From assembly GCA_040221055.1 (NCBI GenBank), contig JAVJVN010000015.1, positions 62,001-126,000 on the forward strand: DNA of 64,000 nucleotides, written 5' to 3'. How positions within the stretch are numbered: the stretch's first letter is position 1; the number at the start of each line of letters is the position of its first letter. The position numbers were made by a program, and so were the translations under genes. This DNA comes from Rhodothermales bacterium. GTDB taxonomy: Bacteria > Bacteroidota > Rhodothermia > Rhodothermales > UBA10348. The notes beneath the pieces were generated by a model, which saw only the letters and a list, made by a program, of their open reading frames with translations, ran no database searches and was not told the DNA's origin. This document shows positions 26,316 to 35,298 of the stretch, piece after piece.

Positions 26316-28973
26316 CTATTCGAGCTCAGAAAGCGAGGCCTGCAACCGGACGATTTCGGCGCGGGCGTCTTCGGCCTTGGTCCGTTCGCGGGCCACGACA
26401 TCGGCCGGGGCCTTCGACACGAACTGCTCGTTGGACAGCTTGCGCTCGACGCCGTTCATGAACGAGGTCTTCTGGTCGATTTCCTTCTGGAGGCGTTCGC
26501 GCTCGACGGCCAGGTCGATCATACCCGCGAGGGGCACGTAGGCCTGGTTGCGGCCCACGACGGCGGATGCCGACGCTTTCGGGCGTTCGACATCGGTGCC
26601 GACTTCGAGCGTACCTATCCGCGCCAGGCGCTGGAAATAGGCGGCATGGTCCTGGATGGCATCCACCATGCCGGCTTCCACGGACAACACGGCCGGAATT
26701 TCCTGGGACGGCGGCACGTTGTACTGCGCCCGGATATTCCGGATGCCCGAAACCAGGTCCTGGATGGTGGAAAACCGGACCGCCGCGTCGTCATCGACCG
26801 AGGTCTTGTCGGCGGTCGGCCACGTACTGGTCATACACAGATCCCCGTCCTCGCGCGGCCGGACGTGCGTCCAGAGTTCTTCGGTGATGAACGGCATGAA
26901 CGGATGCAGCAGCTGCAGCATGGTCTCGAACAGATCCACCGCCAGCGCAATCCGATCTTCCGGCATGGCTTCGCCCGACTGCGGTTTGATCAGCTCCAGA
27001 TACCAATCGCAATAATCGCCCCAGAACAGCGTGTAAATCCGGTTCAGGGCCTCGTTCAGCCGGTAGCGCTTCAAGTCCTCGTCCACGCCCTCAATGGTCC
27101 GGGCCAGACGCGTGAGCATCCACTTTTCGACCAGTTCCAACTCGTCGAATGAACGCGTGCGGCGGTAGTCCTTGCCCTCCTCCATGAACTGTCCGAACAC
27201 GTTGAAAGCATTCCAGATCTTGTTCGCGAAGTTGCGGCCCATCTCGAATTTGGTGGGATCCAGCTTGATGTCCTGGCCCTGGGCGCACAGGATGGTCAAA
27301 CTGAAACGGACGGCATCGGCGCTGTACTGCTCAATCATGTCGAGCGGATCGATCCCGTTACCGAGACTCTTCGACATCCACCGGCCCTGCTTGTCCTTGA
27401 TCATCCCCGTTATGAAGATGTCCCGGAACGGCACGTCGCCCATGAAGTGCATGCCCGCCATGATCATCCGGGCAATCCAGAAGAACAGGATGTCGTAGCC
27501 GGACACGAGCACCGAGCCCGGGTAGAACTTCTTCAGGTCGGGCGTTTCGTTGGGCCAACCGAGGGTCGCAAACGGCCAGAGCCAGGACGAGAACCACGTA
27601 TCGAGTACGTCCTCATCCTGCACCATGCCCGGCTCGGGCTGGTCGATGGAGACCACGAAGGGCCGCGATTCATCGACTTCACCGTCAGCGTCGGTGTAGT
27701 ACCACACCGGAATCCGATGGCCCCACCACAACTGGCGGGAAATGGTCCAATCCCGGATGTTTTCGAGCCAGCGGAAATACTCGTTTTCCCAGCGCTTCGG
27801 ATGGAACACAATCCGCCCGTCGCGGACGGCCTCGATGGCCGGCTTGGCCAGCGGCTCCATTTTGACGAACCACTGCCGCGAAATAAGCGGCTCGATGATG
27901 GCTTTCGACCGACTGGATACCGGCACGGTGGCCTTGTACTCCTCCACTTTTTCCAGCACGCCGGCCGCCTCGAGGTCCTGGACCATGCGTTCGCGCGCAT
28001 CGAAACGGTCCATGCCTTCATAGATCCCGGCGTGATCGTTCATGCGACCATCCGGACCGATGACGCCAATGACCTCCAGGCCGTGCCGCTGCCCGATTTC
28101 AAAGTCGTTCTTGTCATGTCCGGGCGTGATCTTCAGAGCACCGGCCCCGAAATCACTCTTCACGTACTCATCTGCAATGATGGGGATGGTGCGATCCGTG
28201 AGCGGCAAGCGCACGTGCTTGCCGACCAGCGCGGCGTATCGGTCGTCCTCGGGGTGGACCGCGATGGCCGTGTCGCCGAGCATGGTTTCCGGACGCGTGG
28301 TGGCCACCGTGATGGAGCCTGGCGCATCAACCAGATCATACCGGACATACCACAGATGCCCGTTGCGCTCCACGTTGTCGACTTCCTCGTCGGACAGCGC
28401 CGTCATGTCGACCGGACACCAGTTTATAAGATACTCGCCGCGGTAAATGAGGCCCTGCTCGTACAGGCGCACGAACACATCCTGCACGGCGCGCGAAAAG
28501 CCGTCGTCCATCGTGAAGCGTTCCTTGGACCAGTCGCATGAATCGCCCAAGCGGCGCTTCTGGTCCAGGATGATGCCTCCGTATTCTTCCTTCCACTCCC
28601 AGACCTTGTCGATGAATGCATCGCGGCCCAGGTCGTGGCGGTTCTTGCCCTCGTCCTTCTTGAGGGTCTTTTCGACCACATTCTGGGTGGCGATGCCTGC
28701 GTGGTCAATGCCGGGGACCCACAGCGCTTCAAAGCCCTGCATCCGGCGGATGCGCGTCAGGGCATCCTGAACGGTGTCCTGGAGGGCGTGGCCCATGTGC
28801 AGGCGACCCGTCACGTTCGGCGGCGGCATGACGATGACATGCGGCGGCTTGGCCGAGTCGGCGTTCGTACGGAAGAGGTCGTTCTCCTCCCAGTAGCGGT
28901 ACCACTTCTGCTCGATGGCAGCCGGGTCATACGCGCCCCGGTTGGCGCTCACGGACGAGGAGGTGTCGGACAT
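26316..28973 (-). CDS. valS: Valyl-tRNA synthetase
   Basis: Class I aminoacyl-tRNA synthetase charging tRNA-Val. 885 residues: HIGH-type motif PPNVTGRLHMGHAL, the CP1 editing domain (about 190-330, with TTRPETMLGDTAI), a KMSKS variant (WMSKSLGNGIDP), the anticodon-binding domain and a C-terminal coiled coil (from about VPLAGMIDLAVERERLQKEIDQ) typical of ValS. ATG 28973 (MSDTSSS) is preferred; ATG 29003 would add ten residues. It is followed closely by the carbamoyltransferase. Confidence 0.95.
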   Translation of the reverse strand: MSDTSSSVSANRGAYDPAAIEQKWYRYWEENDLFRTNADSAKPPHVIVMPPPNVTGRLHMGHALQDTVQDALTRIRRMQGFEALWVPGIDHAGIATQNVVEKTLKKDEGKNRHDLGRDAFIDKVWEWKEEYGGIILDQKRRLGDSCDWSKERFTMDDGFSRAVQDVFVRLYEQGLIYRGEYLINWCPVDMTALSDEEVDNVERNGHLWYVRYDLVDAPGSITVATTRPETMLGDTAIAVHPEDDRYAALVGKHVRLPLTDRTIPIIADEYVKSDFGAGALKITPGHDKNDFEIGQRHGLEVIGVIGPDGRMNDHAGIYEGMDRFDARERMVQDLEAAGVLEKVEEYKATVPVSSRSKAIIEPLISRQWFVKMEPLAKPAIEAVRDGRIVFHPKRWENEYFRWLENIRDWTISRQLWWGHRIPVWYYTDADGEVDESRPFVVSIDQPEPGMVQDEDVLDTWFSSWLWPFATLGWPNETPDLKKFYPGSVLVSGYDILFFWIARMIMAGMHFMGDVPFRDIFITGMIKDKQGRWMSKSLGNGIDPLDMIEQYSADAVRFSLTILCAQGQDIKLDPTKFEMGRNFANKIWNAFNVFGQFMEEGKDYRRTRSFDELELVEKWMLTRLARTIEGVDEDLKRYRLNEALNRIYTLFWGDYCDWYLELIKPQSGEAMPEDRIALAVDLFETMLQLLHPFMPFITEELWTHVRPREDGDLCMTSTWPTADKTSVDDDAAVRFSTIQDLVSGIRNIRAQYNVPPSQEIPAVLSVEAGMVDAIQDHAAYFQRLARIGTLEVGTDVERPKASASAVVGRNQAYVPLAGMIDLAVERERLQKEIDQKTSFMNGVERKLSNEQFVSKAPADVVARERTKAEDARAEIVRLQASLSELE

Positions 28974-29083
28974 GGTCGGTCGGGCGATGGATGATAGTCG
29001 CAAACCTTCAAGATACGGCGATCCGCCCGAACCCGACGTAAATTGGCGTTGAATCCGGTAGGGCCGGGGCGTTACCTTGGAGT

Positions 29084-29722
29084 ATGACGAAAATCGGGAA
29101 GAAGTACGTGGCGATTGCCGGCAATATCGGGGCGGGAAAGAGCTCCCTGACGCGCGTATTGTCCGATTACTTCAAGTGGGAGGCGTATTTCGAGCGGGTG
29201 GACGACAATCCGTACCTGACGGACTTCTACGATGACATGCTCCGCTGGTCGTTCAACCTCCAGGTGTTTTTCCTGTCGAGCCGGTTCGAACACCAGCAGA
29301 AGATCGAGCAGGCGCCGCACAGCGTGGTCCAGGACCGGTCCATCTATGAGGATGCGGAGATCTTTGCCCGCAACCTCTACGAGATGGGTCTCATGCCGGC
29401 GCGCGATTACGAGAATTACGTGGCGCTGTTCAAGATCATGACGTCCTACTTGAAGCCGCCGGATTTGCTCGTGTATCTGAAGGCATCGGTCCCGACGCTC
29501 GTGGACCACATCCAGTCGCGCGGCAGGGAGTTTGAATCGACCATCCGGATAGAGTATCTGCAGCGCCTGAATACGCACTACGAGGATTGGGTCACGCGCT
29601 ACGACCTCGGGCCCAAGATCATCATTGACGTGGATGAACTGGACTTCGTGAACGTCAAGGAAGACCAACAGGAAATCATTGGTCGGATTGAGTCTCGGCT
29701 CTTCGGCCTGTTCCCGGAATAG
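29084..29722 (+). CDS. Deoxynucleoside kinase (dGK/dCK type)
   Basis: Phosphorylates deoxynucleosides with ATP for nucleotide salvage. 212 residues with P-loop GNIGAGKSS, the DRSIYED motif (substrate base and catalytic Arg), and a lid segment around RGREFESTIRIEYLQRL. This is the bacterial dGK/dAK layout common in Bacteroidota and Firmicutes. Divergent from valS across 110 bp and one base ahead of the porin-like gene. Confidence 0.9.
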   Translation: MTKIGKKYVAIAGNIGAGKSSLTRVLSDYFKWEAYFERVDDNPYLTDFYDDMLRWSFNLQVFFLSSRFEHQQKIEQAPHSVVQDRSIYEDAEIFARNLYEMGLMPARDYENYVALFKIMTSYLKPPDLLVYLKASVPTLVDHIQSRGREFESTIRIEYLQRLNTHYEDWVTRYDLGPKIIIDVDELDFVNVKEDQQEIIGRIESRLFGLFPE

Positions 29723-29723
29723 C

Positions 29724-31532
29724 ATGTCCGGCAACGCGTTTCGGTCTGCCGGCTGGATTCTGGCGGTGGCTTTCGCCGGTGTCGTTTTGGTGGGTTCATT
29801 GGGTACGGCCCTCTCCGTCGCGCAGACGGCTGATCGGTTAACCGCCCACCCAAAGCAAGGTCTTGTTCGCATTTTCGATTCGCCGGTGCCCGCGGGCGCG
29901 TTCGGCTATACCTTCGGGGCCGCAGGCTGGCCCGATGCGTGGTCCCTTTTCGGTGTGGATCCGCACGAACACCGCATTGGCGTCCGGACTGTGCCGTGGG
30001 ACAGCCCCATCAGCGGGCGCCCGCTGCACGAGATGCTTCCGTCGTTGCTCGGCGGTGAGGATTATTTCGCGGCCGAGCCCCTCACCGTCCTCCGCTATGA
30101 ATCCGCAGGCGATGGGCTGCAGGCGGCCCGCGTGGTACACGTGCAGAACCGTCAGCCGGGCTTTCTCCAAACGTCAGACAGCAGTGGTACCCGATTGCAG
30201 ACGCTGTTCGGATACGCCGGGGCGGGCGCAACGGGCGAGTATGACGGCAGCGCGCTACGCAGGATGCGACAGATCACCGGTATTGTCGCGCTTTCCGGCA
30301 CGTGGGGGCGCGTGCGCCTTTCCGATACGAACACACGGCACCGGGTGGGCGCGCATGGGGGGGTTGAGCCCTTTACCTCGGAATACGAGTCGATCTATCA
30401 GCGGCTCGGCGCCCGCGTCCGGAATGACGGCGATGAGCGGCAGGTGCTGCGAAACGATCTGGTGCTGGACGGGCAGACGGTTGTGGGCGGTCGGGACGTG
30501 GATTTGACGATCTACCGGACCTGGCACACGCTGACCTTCATGTCCACGACCGCGCCCATGCGCTGGCGGACCGCCCGAACCGGGTTTGCGGCGCGCGCGG
30601 AACTGGGGCGGCTGGGACTTGGCCGCACCGGGTCGGATGGTGGTGCCGCACTCTCCTTCGGAGCAGAGGCCCGCGCGCGCCGCACGGACGGCGCCGATTT
30701 CGTCGATCTGCGCTCCGTGTTGCACTGGGCCTCCCCGGACAGCACATCTTTTCGCGCCACGCTGAAGCCCGGCGCCGTGCAATCCGGCGGCGACTGGTTC
30801 GGCGCGGTGGACGCCACGGCGGAATGGGCCGGGCAGCAGATTTCGGCGTCGTGGGAGCCGCTCGAGGAATCCATATTGGATCGCACGGATTTTGCGGGCG
30901 CGGTGCCGCAGGTATGGCATGTGCATGGCCGCGTCGCCGCGGCGTTCGGACCGGTGTCTGTGGCGGCCGCACCCTGGTGGCGACACTGGAATGCCCTGCG
31001 GGTGCGGCAAGGCGGCGGCACCTCGTACCAGGCGTACGCCCTGGGTGCGGCCGCCTCGCGTTACGGCGTATCGGTCGAACTGGACGTGGAAGCCGGACCC
31101 GTCTATCTGCACGTGAACCCGGTCCTCGCCCGCGCGAAGGCCGACGCCGCGCATCCTTCAGCCCGTGCATGGGAAGATGCCCTGCCGGAATCGTGGCTCA
31201 CCACCCGCCTGGGCACGCGGCAACTGCTGTTTTCCGGAGACCTGGATCTGGACGCTTCCATCCGCGTGCGCGCCTGGCCCACCTTCACCGGCCGGACACT
31301 CCACACGCCGACCGGCCTGCTGGTGCTGCGCGACCCCGCCGACCGTCAGCCCGCCGGCTCCGGCACGATTGACCTGGTGTTTGAAGGAGGCATCCGCGGC
31401 GCCACCGTATCGTTGGCGTACGAAAACCTGCTGAGCGGCACGAACGTGCTCATGGGCAACCTGATCGTGCCCGACTATCCGCTGCCGCAGCAACGCATCC
31501 GCTTCGGCGTGCGCTGGCCCATCATGAATTGA
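29724..31532 (+). CDS. Putative outer-membrane beta-barrel protein (porin-like)
   Basis: 602 residues with a signal peptide (AGWILAVAFAGVVLVGSLGTALSVAQ) and a body of short amphipathic beta strands alternating aromatic and small residues, ending in YPLPQQRIRFGVRWPIMN, a typical Bacteroidota barrel closing strand region. The N-terminal part (FDSPVPAGAFGYTFGAAGWPD) resembles the putative porin family (PF14121-like); this match is from memory. Start at ATG 29724, one base after the kinase stop. Substrate unknown. Confidence 0.65.
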   Translation: MSGNAFRSAGWILAVAFAGVVLVGSLGTALSVAQTADRLTAHPKQGLVRIFDSPVPAGAFGYTFGAAGWPDAWSLFGVDPHEHRIGVRTVPWDSPISGRPLHEMLPSLLGGEDYFAAEPLTVLRYESAGDGLQAARVVHVQNRQPGFLQTSDSSGTRLQTLFGYAGAGATGEYDGSALRRMRQITGIVALSGTWGRVRLSDTNTRHRVGAHGGVEPFTSEYESIYQRLGARVRNDGDERQVLRNDLVLDGQTVVGGRDVDLTIYRTWHTLTFMSTTAPMRWRTARTGFAARAELGRLGLGRTGSDGGAALSFGAEARARRTDGADFVDLRSVLHWASPDSTSFRATLKPGAVQSGGDWFGAVDATAEWAGQQISASWEPLEESILDRTDFAGAVPQVWHVHGRVAAAFGPVSVAAAPWWRHWNALRVRQGGGTSYQAYALGAAASRYGVSVELDVEAGPVYLHVNPVLARAKADAAHPSARAWEDALPESWLTTRLGTRQLLFSGDLDLDASIRVRAWPTFTGRTLHTPTGLLVLRDPADRQPAGSGTIDLVFEGGIRGATVSLAYENLLSGTNVLMGNLIVPDYPLPQQRIRFGVRWPIMN

Positions 31533-31564
31533 AACCAACGGGGCGCCCAACGTATATGGGATCC

Positions 31565-32404
31565 ATGCCTCCAATTCATGACATGTCGCCCTACGAGAAG
31601 TCCGCCCTGGAGGCCATCCAGGCGTGGCGGAATCCGCCGTCGTCCTGGTGGAGCGATGCGACGAATCAGGCGCAGGTCGCCTGGAATGACGTCACGGATT
31701 TGGTGCACAAGATTCCGGGCGTCGACTGGACCATGGAAAACGTGGTCAGCGGCCTGCTGGAACTGGTCAATGAAATCACCCAGGACTCGGTCTGGACCGA
31801 TGCCGTGCTGAAAGACTTCCGGTCGCGCGGCACGCACGTAGAGACATTGGACGACATCCGTTCGCTCGACCTGGAGCAGGTGGACGCGGCCCTGCGCGGG
31901 CTGGACACGAAGTACGTCAGCCTGGCGACCGCCGAGGGCGCCGCCACCGGGCTCGCGGGCGCCGCTGGCATTGTCCCGGACATCGTCGCGCTCGTTTCCA
32001 TAAACCTGCGCGCGGCCGGCGAGATTGCCACGTATTGCGGGTTCGACATGCTGGATGCCGAGGAACGTGTGAAGGCGCTGCGGGTGCTCGACGAAGTGGC
32101 CAAACCGGGAAACAATCGGAAGAATGTCACGCTCTCCCCTGCAATCCGCACCGCGTCGCGGGTGGCACGGCAGCAGGGCACGCAGATCCTGGAACAGATC
32201 GGCGCCGGTAACGCCGTCGAGAGCCTGCTCCGACGCCTGGGCGTGAACCTGACCGAGAAAAAACTTGCCCAGATGGTACCCGTCACTGGCGCATTCCTGG
32301 GCGGCGGCCTGAACTACCTGTACACGACCTCCGTCTGCCAGACCGCCACGAACCTCTACCGCGAGCGGTTCCTGTTCGAGAAGTACGGCGCCCAGCAGGG
32401 TTGA
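31565..32404 (+). CDS. EcsC-family protein
   Basis: 279-residue protein of the EcsC family (named for an ABC transporter-associated protein), function unclear. Conserved core: SLATAEGAATGLAGAAGIVPDIVALVSINLRAAGEIATYCGFD (a hydrophobic, membrane-interacting helical pair), then the C-terminal GAFLGGGLNYLYTTSVCQTATNLYRERFLF. ATG 31565 or 31556 could be used. Converges with the toxin gene 9 bp away. The hydrophobic Gly/Ala stretches suggest membrane association. Confidence 0.75.
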   Translation: MPPIHDMSPYEKSALEAIQAWRNPPSSWWSDATNQAQVAWNDVTDLVHKIPGVDWTMENVVSGLLELVNEITQDSVWTDAVLKDFRSRGTHVETLDDIRSLDLEQVDAALRGLDTKYVSLATAEGAATGLAGAAGIVPDIVALVSINLRAAGEIATYCGFDMLDAEERVKALRVLDEVAKPGNNRKNVTLSPAIRTASRVARQQGTQILEQIGAGNAVESLLRRLGVNLTEKKLAQMVPVTGAFLGGGLNYLYTTSVCQTATNLYRERFLFEKYGAQQG

Positions 32405-32413
32405 GAAGCAGGC

Positions 32414-32686
32414 TTACGGGAAGTAGCGATAGACCTCCCGCCGATGGAGGCAACGAGTAAAGACGACTACATCCCCGACGAGTTCAATGCCGACCCGGTA
32501 ATCCCCAACACGAATCCTACAATAGTCGCCGGATCCCCCTGTCAATCTTTTCAAGCCCGGTACATTATCCAGACTGTTGGCCTCCTCAACTACAAGTATC
32601 GCTGATCGGATTCGACCGAGAGTCTGACGATCATTTCTCAGTTTCTTGAGGTCGCGTTCAAAGCTCTTCCGAAAACGGGTATTCAC
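32414..32686 (-). CDS. RelE/ParE-superfamily toxin
   Basis: 90-residue toxin of a type II toxin-antitoxin pair. FERDLKKLRNDRQTLGRIRSAI, LKRLTGGSGDYCRIRVGDYRVGIELVGDVVVFTRCLHRREVYRYFP shows the RelE fold with basic residues and the C-terminal aromatic needed for mRNA interferase activity. The ATG overlaps the antitoxin stop by 4 bp; the antitoxin comes first, the usual order. Confidence 0.85.
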   Translation of the reverse strand: MNTRFRKSFERDLKKLRNDRQTLGRIRSAILVVEEANSLDNVPGLKRLTGGSGDYCRIRVGDYRVGIELVGDVVVFTRCLHRREVYRYFP

Positions 32687-32892
32687 TCACGTTCCTCAAG
32701 CACGTCCATGATTCGCTTACGACTTACGGATGAGGAATCACGACCCTCCTCGATGGCCTCGACCATTGCGAAGTCTTCAATGACTTCGGCAACGACATCT
32801 CGAAACAACTCGCGCTGTTCGGTGAGGGACTCTTGAAGAGCCTCTTTCATCGCTTGCTTCAACGTATCGATTGAAATGCTCGCGTCAGCCAT
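32683..32892 (-). CDS. Antitoxin partner of the RelE-like toxin
   Basis: 69-residue acidic, mostly helical protein directly upstream of the toxin, starting at ATG 32892. Its sequence (TLKQAMKEALQESLTEQRELFRDVVAEVIEDFAMVEAIEEGRDSSSVSRKRIMDVLEERE) resembles short Phd/PHD-like or DUF-type RelB antitoxins whose C-terminal part wraps the toxin. The assignment rests on position, size and charge. The open frame continues upstream to 33054 but that part is the reverse of the peptidase gene. Confidence 0.65.
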   Translation of the reverse strand: MADASISIDTLKQAMKEALQESLTEQRELFRDVVAEVIEDFAMVEAIEEGRDSSSVSRKRIMDVLEERE

Positions 32893-32962
32893 TGGTTCGT
32901 ACCAATAAAATTGAGGATTGCGAACTGTTACGCTGTCGTAATCCCGTGGTTCGAAATGAGCG

Positions 32963-33892
32963 CTACCAACTGATGTACTTGTACATGAGTCGGATGAGCC
33001 GGTAGGCCTCGTCCATGGTGCGCGCGGTGTATTCGACGGTATAGCCGTCCACACGACGCATGTTCGGTATGGCCTGGAGGATTTCGGCCCGGGTGGTGGT
33101 GGCGAATTTCATGCGTACGGTGACCGGCTGCTGCACATCCAACACGCGGGCGGAGGGCAGATCCTGGAGCGCCGCCTGCGTGGCATCGGCCAGGCGCTGG
33201 CGGACGACATCCGGGTGGATGAGCCGGGCGACCTGGTAACCCTCCGCATGCTTGGTGACCACGGTCCGCGTCGGCACGAGGGCGCCGAATTGTTCGGCGA
33301 ATGTCGCATCCCCACTGGCCACGATGACGGGCACGCCGTGCGATGCGGCAAAAAACGCGTTCATCCCGCCCTCGCCGACTTCCGTACCGTTCACCCACAG
33401 GCCCTTCACGCTGCCCGAGCCGGTGTGCGCCAGGAATCCGCCCTCGGTGCCCGCCCGGCTGTGGTATCCAATGAAGATGGCCGCGTCAAACGATGCGTCG
33501 AGTCCCTGTACCATTCCCAGCGGCTTCGTGTTGCCCTGGATGTAGGAGACCCGCGGGTCAAGCTCCGTATGGAGCAGGTTCTGCATGTCACCGTGCGAAT
33601 CGTTGATCAGGATTTCCGCCGGGCCGTGCGCGAAAACAGCCGCGACCACCGCATTGACCTCTTCGGTCATGAGCCGCCGGCCGGTCGCGTAGTCCTTCCC
33701 GGACGAACTCGTCATCTGGTTCGTCCCGATCCCCCCAATCCCCTCCATGTCCACCGAGATGAACACCTTGAGGGGGGCGGCCTGGTTCTGCGTCGGGTTC
33801 TGCGTCGGGTTCTGCGCAACCGCTTCCGCCCCCAGCGCCGAAAACCCAATCAAAACGGCTGAAACTGAGAGGAAGCGCAAAAGATGAGGCAT
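32963..33892 (-). CDS. M55-family D-aminopeptidase (DppA-like), secreted
   Basis: Zinc aminopeptidase cleaving D-amino acid dipeptides, likely for cell-wall peptide recycling. 309 residues: signal peptide (RFLSVSAVLIGFSALGAEAVA), a short NPTQ repeat linker, then the DppA core with ISVDMEGIGGI (metal Asp and Glu), NDSHGDMQNL (His), GYHSRAGTEGG (His) and WVNGTEVGEGGMNA (Glu). Start at ATG 33892. DppA of Bacillus is cytoplasmic, so the signal peptide points to a periplasmic role. Confidence 0.85.
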   Translation of the reverse strand: MPHLLRFLSVSAVLIGFSALGAEAVAQNPTQNPTQNQAAPLKVFISVDMEGIGGIGTNQMTSSSGKDYATGRRLMTEEVNAVVAAVFAHGPAEILINDSHGDMQNLLHTELDPRVSYIQGNTKPLGMVQGLDASFDAAIFIGYHSRAGTEGGFLAHTGSGSVKGLWVNGTEVGEGGMNAFFAASHGVPVIVASGDATFAEQFGALVPTRTVVTKHAEGYQVARLIHPDVVRQRLADATQAALQDLPSARVLDVQQPVTVRMKFATTTRAEILQAIPNMRRVDGYTVEYTARTMDEAYRLIRLMYKYISW

Positions 33893-33949
33893 GTCGCTGG
33901 CTGGAGTTGTGGCGTGTGTTTCTACTCGAATATATATCCCCGACACTTT

Positions 33950-33989
33950 CAACCGGTGTTTTGCAACGTTATTGACCGGTCGTTTGCAA
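33950..33989. promoter_or_regulatory. Two direct copies of an ACCGGT-TTGCAA motif upstream of the M55 gene
   Basis: Copies at 33950-33966 and 33973-33989, 23 bp start to start, share the pattern y-ACCGGT-n2-TTTGCAA on the plus strand. They lie 58-97 bp upstream of the peptidase start, about two helix turns apart, as expected for an operator or activator site bound by two dimers. No regulator is known to fit; purely sequence-based. Confidence 0.35.
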
Positions 33990-34016
33990 TTTTTCGATCG
34001 GCGTTCGTTCGTACAC

Positions 34017-34185
34017 AGGAAGGCTCAGCCTACAAAAAAGGAAGGGGGGCTTTTTGCGGTGTCGCCGGATGAGGTGTAGAAACAGGATCATCCTGTCAAA
34101 CCGCGAGGATCATCCTGTTTTTTGAAGTCGCGAAGACGTCATGTTTCAAGTACCCCCTCCGGAGTTTGCAGGCTGAGCCTGCCTC
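34017..34185. repeat. Short repeat element with AGGCTCAGCCT-type inverted ends
   Basis: The 17-bp ends 34017-34033 and 34169-34185 are inverted copies with 14 of 17 matches, built around the quasi-palindrome AGGCT(C/G)AGCCT also seen at 24512. The interval holds a Pu-rich tract and the hairpin at 34080-34123 but no gene. Probably a small non-autonomous element in the gap between the M55 and RNA methyltransferase genes. Confidence 0.35.
34080..34123. terminator. Strong hairpin, probable bidirectional terminator
   Basis: Arms 34080-34094 and 34106-34120 pair over 15 positions with one mismatch and are followed by a run of T on the plus strand (A run on the other side). Each arm is itself a copy of AGGATCATCCT. 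It lies downstream of the minus-strand RNA methyltransferase gene and so is placed to end its transcript. Confidence 0.5.
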
Positions 34186-34208
34186 CACACGCGCCGCCAA
34201 CCCCGGCG

Positions 34209-35177
34209 TCAGTCCCCTCGGCGCAGGCGGCACACGAAGAAGCCTTCCATCCGCTCGGAGGGGAGGATGCGCAGGCAGCCCGCCATGCCGGCGTCGAAAT
34301 CGGTGTTCTTCCAGGACGTGAGGGCAGGGATGCGCTCCGGCATATCGACGGGCCATTCAATGGGCTCGATCGTGACCTGGCCTTCGAACGCGTCGAGTTG
34401 ACTCTGGACGACGGCCTCATTCTCTTCCGGTGAAATGGCACAGGTGGAGTAGACGACAATCCCTCCCGGCCGGACGGCGCGCAGCGCGGAGTACAGGAGC
34501 CTGCGCTGCTTGCGCACCATTTCCTTGACCTTTCGCGGCGACCACCAGGCCATGGTGTCGGGGTCGTCCACCTGGAAGCGGCCCTCGCTGGAACAGGGCG
34601 CATCGATCAGCACCCGGTCAAAGTGGTCGGGCCGGTAGCGCCATACCTTGGTGCCGTCCTGGAGGAAGATCTTGACGTGGCCGGCGCCGTGCATCGTCAG
34701 ATTGTCCTTCAGTTTGTACATCCGCTTCTTGACGACTTCGACAGCCGCGATGTGCGCGCCCGGGACACGCGCTGCCAGTTGGAGCGTCTTGCTGCCGGGC
34801 GCCGCTGCCAGGTCCAAAAACCGCTCGCCCGGCTGCGGATCCAGGATTGGAACAGGAAGCTGGCTGGACAGGCTCTGCACGTACAGCCGGCCCTCGCGCG
34901 CAGCCGCCGACTCCAGAAGCGCCTGGCGATCTTCGGCCGACACCCACGCCGCCTGGTCGTCCCACGGGGCGCGATGGAACCGCAGCCCCCCGTCCGCCAG
35001 TTCACTCCACAGGTCGGCGTCCGGCAAAACGCCGGGCTCGGCTGCAGCTCCGGAAAGGAGCGGATTCGGCCGGAATGCGGTCACGCGAGGGCTCTGGATG
35101 CCGCCCAGCAGGCGCTCCATGTCCGGTTCGGACAGGAAGGTCCGACAGCGATCCAGGAAGACAGACGGTATATTCAT
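34209..35177 (-). CDS. RsmB/NOP2-family RNA 5-methylcytosine methyltransferase
   Basis: 322 residues. SAM-binding motif I FLDLAAAPGSKTLQL, motif IV VLIDAPCSSEGRF and motif VI VVYSTCAISPEENEAVV provide the paired catalytic cysteines of the m5C RNA methyltransferases (RsmF/NSUN type). The C-terminal RNA-binding extension of RsmF is absent, so the target (16S or 23S rRNA, or tRNA) is open. Single gene between the repeat region and a divergent clpX. Confidence 0.88.
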   Translation of the reverse strand: MNIPSVFLDRCRTFLSEPDMERLLGGIQSPRVTAFRPNPLLSGAAAEPGVLPDADLWSELADGGLRFHRAPWDDQAAWVSAEDRQALLESAAAREGRLYVQSLSSQLPVPILDPQPGERFLDLAAAPGSKTLQLAARVPGAHIAAVEVVKKRMYKLKDNLTMHGAGHVKIFLQDGTKVWRYRPDHFDRVLIDAPCSSEGRFQVDDPDTMAWWSPRKVKEMVRKQRRLLYSALRAVRPGGIVVYSTCAISPEENEAVVQSQLDAFEGQVTIEPIEWPVDMPERIPALTSWKNTDFDAGMAGCLRILPSERMEGFFVCRLRRGD

Positions 35178-35298
35178 GCCTGAATATCGGAAGCGGAGGA
35201 ATACCGGTTAAAGGATTGGGCGATAAGAGCGATATATGTACCATGTGCGGGTCGGCAGCGAGGCGGGTCCGTGATCAAATCCACGACCAGAACTGATC

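Noticed and set aside
33778-33815. Repeated GTCGGGTTCTGC units as a regulatory tandem repeat
   Set aside because: They are in frame in the M55 gene and encode the NPTQ linker repeat after the signal peptide.
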